Shown one piece after another: positions 57,955 to 64,000 of a stretch of 64,000 nt of DNA. The notes beneath the pieces are model-generated. The model saw only the letters and a program-made list of their open reading frames with translations, ran no database searches and was not told the DNA's origin. Source of the stretch: Prostheceraeus crozeri (taxonomy: Eukaryota; Platyhelminthes; Polycladida; Euryleptidae). Position numbers and translations under genes: made by a program. The stretch spans positions 1 through 64,000 of the forward strand of contig CAJQUW010000619.1 of assembly GCA_907163375.1 (NCBI GenBank). Reading direction: 5' to 3'. Positions within the stretch are counted from its first letter, which is position 1. Every line of letters starts with the position of its first letter.

Positions 57955-58200
57955 ATGTTATAAGGGATTTCTCCATGGGTTTGAAAGGGTTTTTTGCACT
58001 GAGAATGAAAGGGATTTCTATGGGATATCATATGGGATTCATAAGGGATTTTAAGGGGATCCGGTATAGAAAACCCATAGAAAATCATATGGGATTCGTA
58101 GGGGAATCCCATAGAAATCCCCTTTCAGTCCCATTAAAAAGGGTCCAAAAATACCATAGAAAATTTTGTATGGGAATCCCATACAATAGAGTCACTCGGG
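57955..58200. repeat. CCCGAGTGACTC repeat, copy 2 (reverse orientation)
   Basis: Ends GAGTCACTCGGG at about 58189-58200, the reverse complement of the start at 43461. The inside is a string of GGGATT, CATATGGGATTC and AATCCCATA units. Apparent open frames on both strands come from this repetition. The left end was not found. Confidence 0.6.
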
Positions 58201-59003
58201 TTATATGTCTCTACATTTATCTTATAATACTATGAGGCAGGTAACTTATTGGATCTCACCGCCGTACGCCGATAATGACTTGCAACTGACAATAGGCTGT
58301 TCGCTAGCTAAAATGCAGTCAGCTGAGTATTAAATCGATTTGATAAAATGGTGGCAGAGTTATCACTCAGCCGAGTCGAAGAAAGATAGTATAACAACTA
58401 AACCGACAGAAATTAAGCGGCATAATTCTGCTGCTGACATATTATTCTTTCGGTTTCGGTAAGCGTCTTTCATTAATTCACCATAGTTCGCCAGCAGAAG
58501 TTTTTGCAAATGAAAAGGACCAAAAATCAATTGATAATTTTGGCAGAGTTTTTTCAACATCCATTTTTAGTTTCTCTCTCCATAAAGAATATTTTCTTCC
58601 TACGTCTGTCAATTTGGTGACATCTCTTACCCTTGAAATCATTAGATTTGAACAACTTATTCATCAGCTGAAAACGCAAAAAGTTCATTTGTGGAGAGAG
58701 CGTCTCCGATCTTCATAACATGACAAGTAATAGAAAATATCAAACAGGTCCATCTCGTCTGTGTACAAAACAATATTTTCGAATCCTCAGCAACTTGTCA
58801 TTGACTCAAAGATAATGAACTAACATCTCACGCAATCGTCTGTGATAGACATGAAATTTCACAGCTTCTGTTGAACCTGACGACTTCAATGACAGGGTGA
58901 AAGAGTCTTCTATTCAGCTTTGAAAGTTAATGAAATCGAATCTTTACAGAAAGACGTTTTCCACGTGGATGACATAAGATAATGAAATTGATATTTCGCG
59001 ACA
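58201..59003. other. No gene seen
   Basis: No recognised exon or element. A minus-strand open frame of 65 codons at 58363-58560 resembles nothing I know. Confidence 0.3.
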
Positions 59004-59011
59004 TCTGGATG

Positions 59012-59933
59012 CAGGGGCGGCGGAACCGGGGGGGCACCGGGGGCAGGTGCCCCCCAGATTTTGGGAGGGCAAAAAATTTAATCGATAATTTTAAGCTTTT
59101 CATTCAAATTGTTATAACAATTGTTATCATAAAAGACAAGCAATAAGGGTCCAATGAGTTCTGCCAGTGCAGAACGAACATTTTCTTCTCTCAGAAGAAC
59201 AAAATCAGACTTGCGAAGCAATATGACTGAGAAAAGATTGAACAATTTGTTAGTACTTTCAATTCATAAGAGACGCACTGATGAATTGTCAGTGGAGGCT
59301 ATAGCAAAAGAATTCACATATCGAAACAAGCAGAGGCTTTCCTTTTTTGGAAAATTTTGAGTTTTTGAATAAGTTTGTACACACTAGTCTTATCATTACA
59401 CTAAATTTGTAAAACTAGCTTTGTTTTATTTAATCACGCACCCTTATAGTATCATCTATTAAATATGTAGAACGACTCGTCATCTTGTGATTGCAATAGC
59501 CCCTCAAACAGGCATACATGTGCAACAGTCAGAATTCCCAAATATGACAAAAAAACGTTCTTGTAAGCTTCAACAATTACTTCGATGTTAAGGAAGTTAG
59601 AGCAAATTAAGTTGCAACTAGTAATACACACTCAAATTAGTGAATGAAAGACTTACAACTACCTAATACTGAAGTATGCTTGAATCTATATTAAACCATC
59701 GGCCTTCATCACAATTTGTTTAATCTTGATTAAGTAAAATTTCTATCAAAAGTCTAGGACTGATAATTTCTTTGAGTGGACCAACATTATACTATAGTTT
59801 GCGGTAGCCTTTTATTCAATTTAAATTCAACTGATAGGTCCACGCCACGGGTTTTATCAACATTCCGTTGGCTTGGTATCGAACTGGTATCAGATCGGTG
59901 CCCCCCAGATCTAATATCGCTCCACCGCCTCTG
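59012..59933 (+). mobile_element. 922-bp deleted hAT with 8-bp duplication
   Basis: The left end CAGGGGCGGCGGAACC and right end CCACCGCCTCTG form imperfect inverted repeats, and both ends also carry GGTGCCCCCCAGAT. TCTGGATG flanks both sides (59004-59011 and 59934-59941). Inside, 59154-59360 encodes the hAT dimerisation tail, with SSASAERTFSSLRRTKSDLR and KRLNNLLVLSIHK. The rest of the transposase is deleted. This family differs from the hAT at 46 kb. Confidence 0.92.
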
Positions 59934-59941
59934 TCTGGATG

Positions 59942-60405
59942 TTCTCTTTCACATCTGGAAATGATAAATTGCAATTAGTAAAGAGAAAACACTGTACTAA
60001 ATTGGAAATCCTGTTTCCATAAACGAAGCATCGAATTCTTTAAAATAATTATGTTTTAAAGCGTGGATAGTTCTATACTTATCAGATTAATCAAAGAACG
60101 GATTCGATGCATGGGACACCGCATCTACAAAATGGGATTGGGACGAGGACTTCGGCCCATAGTCCGATGTGTCTTAAATGGACCGAAAGATTCGAATATT
60201 AATGAACAAAGTAGATAATCTGAGTGCATACCGTCGCCACAAAATGAATGAATAAAATAAAGACTTTAATGACATATCATCAAAAGACTCCTTGGACACC
60301 TCACATGTGAAATTATGCACAAAAGACACACAAGAAAATGCTTGTCTGGTTGTGCTCGTGCGGACCCTGAACTCGCTCTGGTTTGATCTACCGACGGCCT
60401 ACATA
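59942..60405. other. No gene seen
   Basis: No supported feature between the deleted hAT and the mariner element. Confidence 0.35.
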
Positions 60406-61832
60406 CGAGGGGCGTACCAAAAGTTCGTGACGTTTGATTACCACAGTTTTAATTCGACTTTTTTCTTTGATCATTGATCGATGTCATGTTGTATCAATCA
60501 TGTGCATTGCCTGTGAGGTATTATCAGTTGATCGGTAACCTATAGAGATACGAACTGAAGCCGGTAACTAGTGAAACAATTTTACTTTTCTCAGCATGAC
60601 GGACTTCACAAATCGTAACTGAAGATCTTGTCTGCTCTTTCTGTCCAAGTAACGGGAAACACCTGCCCGATCGGCTGAGCGTCTAAAAACAGTCTTCGAG
60701 ACAATGCTCTTCAAAGAGCAACCATCAAGCAAATGTTCCCATAGGGACGGAAGTCATTGGAAGACGATGAGCACTGTGGTCATCCATCCAGTCAAGCCAG
60801 TGAAGAAAATGAAGATTTGGCTTGGCAGCTGATCCAGTCTGACAGACGCCCAAAATTTGATGAACTGGAGGAAAAGTCTGGCTTACTGTCGCGTGGGACT
60901 CATGGGCATATCTTCCATGACCGCCTTGAGTTGTCCAAGGTTTCGGCTCGTTGGGTGCCACGGCTGCTGACTGCAGAACAGAAAGGCGCCTCGGGTCACC
61001 AACTCCTCCGTTGTTCTTGGTCTTCTGAAAGACCATGACGAAGGGTTTTGGAGGAGATTCATCACGGTTGATGGAACTCCGCTGCAAAACTTTATGCCAT
61101 AATAGAGACGAAAAGAAAAATGAATGCAATGGATAATGCGAAGTGAGCAGCCAGCGGATCACGCCGAGACAGCATCTTCTGCAGGCAAGTTCCAGATGAC
61201 AGTCTTCTGGAATCGCGAAGGTGTGATTCATGTTGACTACTGCCCTCCTGATCACACAATCAACCTCGAATACTACAGCAGCCCCTCACAGATCGTGCTT
61301 AAGCTTTTGCCGTAAAAAAAGACAGGAAAAGATTTCGCGACGTCCTTCATGTCCGCAATATAACGCAGGGGACCAAAGAGCGAAACGAAAACGATGACCA
61401 CAATCAAGCAGCTGAAGTGGCAGCTGCTTCCTCTCCCACTGTATTCCCCTGACTTGACCTCTAGTGACTTTCATCTCTTCGGTCCGATGAAGTAGGCAAT
61501 CGGGGGTATTCGATTCAATGGTGAAAGAGATAAAGAGAGCACCGAAAGCTTCATTCGGGAAATTTCCGCAGGATTGGCTTGAAGAAGGAATGAAGAAACT
61601 TGAGAAGAGATGGGAAAAGTGTATTGAAATTTAAGGTGACTAGATCGAAAAAAGAGTTTTGAGATGCCTTAAATTCTGTCAATAAATATTTGTACAAATG
61701 GAAGATAAATGTTTTTCTTGTGGAAAGCAATTATCAGAACTATAAGAAATAATATTTAGATATGCACTTGCGCCAAAATGGACGTCTATAGATAGGAGAG
61801 ACAAACGTCACGAACTTTTGATAGGCCCCTCG
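60406..61832 (+). mobile_element. Decayed mariner transposon, 1,427 bp
   Basis: The ends share CGAGGGGC and AAAAGTTCGTGACGTTTG in inverted orientation and are flanked by TA (60404-60405 and 61833-61834). Inside on +: EENEDLAWQLIQSDRRPKFD, then KVSARWVPRLLTAEQKGA (end of the DNA-binding domain), then FQMTVFWNREGVIHVDYCPP and LYSPDLTSSDFHLFGPMK, which holds the last catalytic Asp of the mariner D34D triad. The pieces lie in different frames with stops between them, so the transposase is dead. The length is close to a standard 1.3-kb mariner. Confidence 0.92.
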
Positions 61833-61834
61833 TA

Positions 61835-62225
61835 AGTCTGTATTATCCATCTTTTATTGGCTGATGGCAATCATATGACCCGGTTTCCTCGTACTCGCTG
61901 ATAACACGCACGGCACAACAGCTTCCTGCCTCATTTTGAAACTCCAACATGGCGTTTTTTAGTATTGACAATAAATCGCTATTGACAGCAAAGCAAGCTA
62001 GTGTACCCATGCACAGCCATCAAATACGTCATCCATTAGTCATCGATTCAACCACTTAGTCAACGTCAGTGTTCGATTTCCCTGAGCAATCACCCAGCTG
62101 CAGTGTTCTATAGTTACCGATCCTCGAAGTCATTAACCCGCATGCATCTCACGCTTGAATTTATCATCGACAATCTTTTGAAATGTAACTCTAATGTAAC
62201 CGCCTGAATTTTTCATGTATATATT
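61835..62225. other. No gene seen
   Basis: Slightly less AT-rich. CCAACATGGCG near 61950 is the only eye-catching word. No exon supported. Confidence 0.3.
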
Positions 62226-62855
62226 CGGTACTTATGGATTATGTCCCCCAGCTTTTCAAATTTGTCTGAAATCTGCCCAAATGAATCAATCGTCACTAAA
62301 CTTCACGTAGACGTACTTATGCATATTTTCTACCCACATACAAAAATTTATGCAGATTGGACTAGTACTTTTGACAGCAGAGACGACAACGTGAAATGTA
62401 GCGATATCAACAGCTTGATTTGACTTCGTCTGTTCGACGCATTATTGTTACTCGTGTGTGCATTGTTCTCTCTCCCTCTTCGTCTCATCCATTGTTATTT
62501 GAAATCTTCCCACGAACCCTACTTTACCACACCTTTCTTAAGCTAAAAATTTTAGTATAAGGAACGTGGCCTGGTCATTATCATTTCACGAGTTGTCGGG
62601 AAATGACTTCGCTGAACTTAGGTGCTTTCTGCTCAGACGATGAGGTCAGACGAAATCAAATCAAGCTGCAGACATCGTTGCACTTCATGTTATCGCCCCC
62701 AATTCAAAAGCAGTTGTCCGATCTCGATAAATGTTTGCATGTGGATAGAAAATGTACTTAAATACGTTTCTCTAAAGTTTTGTGACGATTCATTTATTTT
62801 TATGGATTTTAGACAAATTTGAAAACGTGAGGGGGAGATAACCCATAAGTAGCAC
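62226..62855. repeat. 630-bp fold-back with ~210-bp arms
   Basis: The left arm 62226-62432 and right arm 62630-62855 are inverted copies with about 75-80 percent identity by eye. Shared words include TTTTCAAATTTGTCT, AAATGAATC-TCGTCAC, ATTTTCTA-CCACAT and CAGCTTGATTTGA. The ~200-nt centre is unrelated. Non-coding, MITE-like. Confidence 0.75.
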
Positions 62856-63159
62856 ATCTTCTTACATTTCTGAACTATAATGTACTCACCGATTTTAAAT
62901 ATGTGAGGCAAATACCTAAGTAGCTGTTTTTTAGCACACGACTCATGACAACATTCCGTCAGGATGACACTACTAGCCTTGGAGTCCTACCAGGACTCAG
63001 GGAGGTCAAGTATACGCCTGAGGATATGGGCACTTCTGAGAAGCGCTGCATTAAGCAAGTCGGGTATATCTAACAATAATAATTAATTAATAACTCTTTC
63101 GACCGGTTCTTTGTCAAGCACCTGTAATCAAGGTACATGGCGGTCGCAAGTGTATCGGT

Positions 63160-63290
63160 GCTAAACATAAATTTAAAAAATATATATAAATATTTATTCT
63201 GATATAATGTATAAAATATTAAAAGTTAAAGTTAACATATAAACAATATATTAAAAAATATCAACATTATAAAATCCATGGAAACACCAA
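63160..63290. other. Extremely AT-rich tract
   Basis: Almost only A and T over about 130 bp (TATATATAAATATTTATT and similar). It follows a GC-richer segment at 62940-63130 with the hairpin GAGTCCTACCAGGACTC. It could be the 3' tail of an unrecognised retroelement or simple sequence. Confidence 0.4.
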
Positions 63291-63454
63291 GAGCTGAACA
63301 ATGGTAAATTTATTATCAAACTTCATTCATTATTGAGCATTTGAGCTAAAGATATTTAAATCTATCGCACTATTATATAACGAATCCAGAAATATCAAGG
63401 GCTAAAAACTTCATGGGGTCATACAAATACAGCATCAAAATGGGAACAGACCTG

Positions 63455-63689
63455 AATAGCGACCATTTCATCCAATATCAGGAATTATCAGCAGACCTAG
63501 TTCACATCTCTCAACATCGACACAACTCTCTATTCAATCAAAGGTGCCGCCATGCACGGATAAATTTGAGATTTGCAATTAACAAGTAACTGAAATTTCA
63601 GCGGGACTAAACATCACTTTGTCGATGTTGAGAGATGAAAACTAGGCCTGCTGATGGTTCATAATATTGGATAAAATGGCAGCTATTTC
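63455..63689. repeat. Fold-back MITE with ~70-bp arms
   Basis: Arms 63455-63525 and 63618-63689 share CATCTCTCAACATCGACA, CAGCAG-CCTAGTT and TTTATCCAATAT-type words in inverted order. A half copy is at 7801-7926. Non-coding. Confidence 0.75.
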
Positions 63690-64000
63690 TGTCCACAATT
63701 TTCAACTGAGGATGGAAATCGATATTAAATTATTCTATCTAGCATCAATATTATGCGCATGTGCAAACTAAAGGGATACCAAAAATGCAGAATTCGATGT
63801 AAAATCGGCTTGCACCAACTATGGGAAGTCAATGTAATTCATGGACTGAGTAGGATTCATCGGAATGAAAATCGAAGACTTTTATGAAATAAATCACCTC
63901 ATAAAATTATATTACAGTAACTGATCTTGTAATTTATCGAGTAAATTGCTTGCGTTTTACAGCTGTTATGCACTCAGTGAAAGCAGTCTGCGATAACACT

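Noticed and set aside
57873-58235. Open frames on both strands with repeated SHMI/MGF words
   Set aside because: They are translations of the GGGATT/ATCCC repeat, not genes.
60725-61255. 176-codon minus-strand frame
   Set aside because: It is the antisense shadow of the mariner transposase pieces on +.
1-64000. CRISPR arrays, bacterial operons, LTR retrotransposons or Polintons
   Set aside because: No regularly spaced direct repeats, no clustered prokaryote-like genes, and no long direct terminal repeats with gag, integrase or capsid sequence were seen.

Overview
This looks like AT-rich nuclear DNA from an animal, probably a marine invertebrate. There are no bacterial operons. Coding signal comes as short exons with GT-AG junctions, and most recognisable sequence is transposable elements: Penelope-like elements (PLEs), hAT, Tc1/mariner, PIF/Harbinger-like MITEs, LINEs and many fold-back repeats. 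The octamer TAGGCCTA occurs about ten times, which I associate with echinoderm and some other marine deuterostome genomes. That taxon hint is weak.

Layout. 0-10.5 kb: a candidate host gene on + (exons near 778-972, 4778-4826, 9307-9475, 9979-10082, 10225-10449). One exon resembles the DUF4806 domain. A ~610-bp repeat lies at the left end (second copy at 25.5 kb). 11.9-15.5 kb: two fold-back repeats, a GC-rich patch and a 5'-truncated LINE. 18.3-18.8 kb: a decayed hAT transposase C-terminus (ZBED5/GTF2IRD2-like). 21.0-21.8 kb: an inverted pair of PLE endonuclease fragments. 24.2-24.7 kb: a Tc1-derived fold-back MITE. 26.9-29.2 kb: two candidate host exons and tRNA-derived SINE heads. 30.3-31.1 kb: a fold-back repeat with a 53-bp tandem duplication.

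32.8-34.9 kb: an almost perfect 2,062-bp palindrome whose two arms each carry the C-terminal part of a PLE protein. 35.8-41.6 kb: a TTA-flanked MITE, more PLE endonuclease sequence, an RTE-like LINE tail and a long 5'-truncated PLE. 42.7-45.9 kb: small MITEs and a degenerate PLE reverse transcriptase. 46,054-51,331: a complete-ended 5.3-kb hAT with 13-bp inverted ends and an 8-bp target duplication; its transposase keeps two introns and is split by a 996-bp TA-flanked MITE. 52.7-57.8 kb: a second candidate host gene on + with an antisense PLE in one intron. 58-64 kb: a MITE, a deleted hAT, a decayed mariner and two fold-back repeats.

The elements do not form a pathway; they are layers of insertion around a few host exons. 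The strongest observations are the PLE palindrome, the recurrence of inverted PLE pairs, the short GAAA-type motif downstream of several PLE fragments, and the nested hAT/MITE structure. Host-gene calls rest on reading frame, splice sites and phase only.
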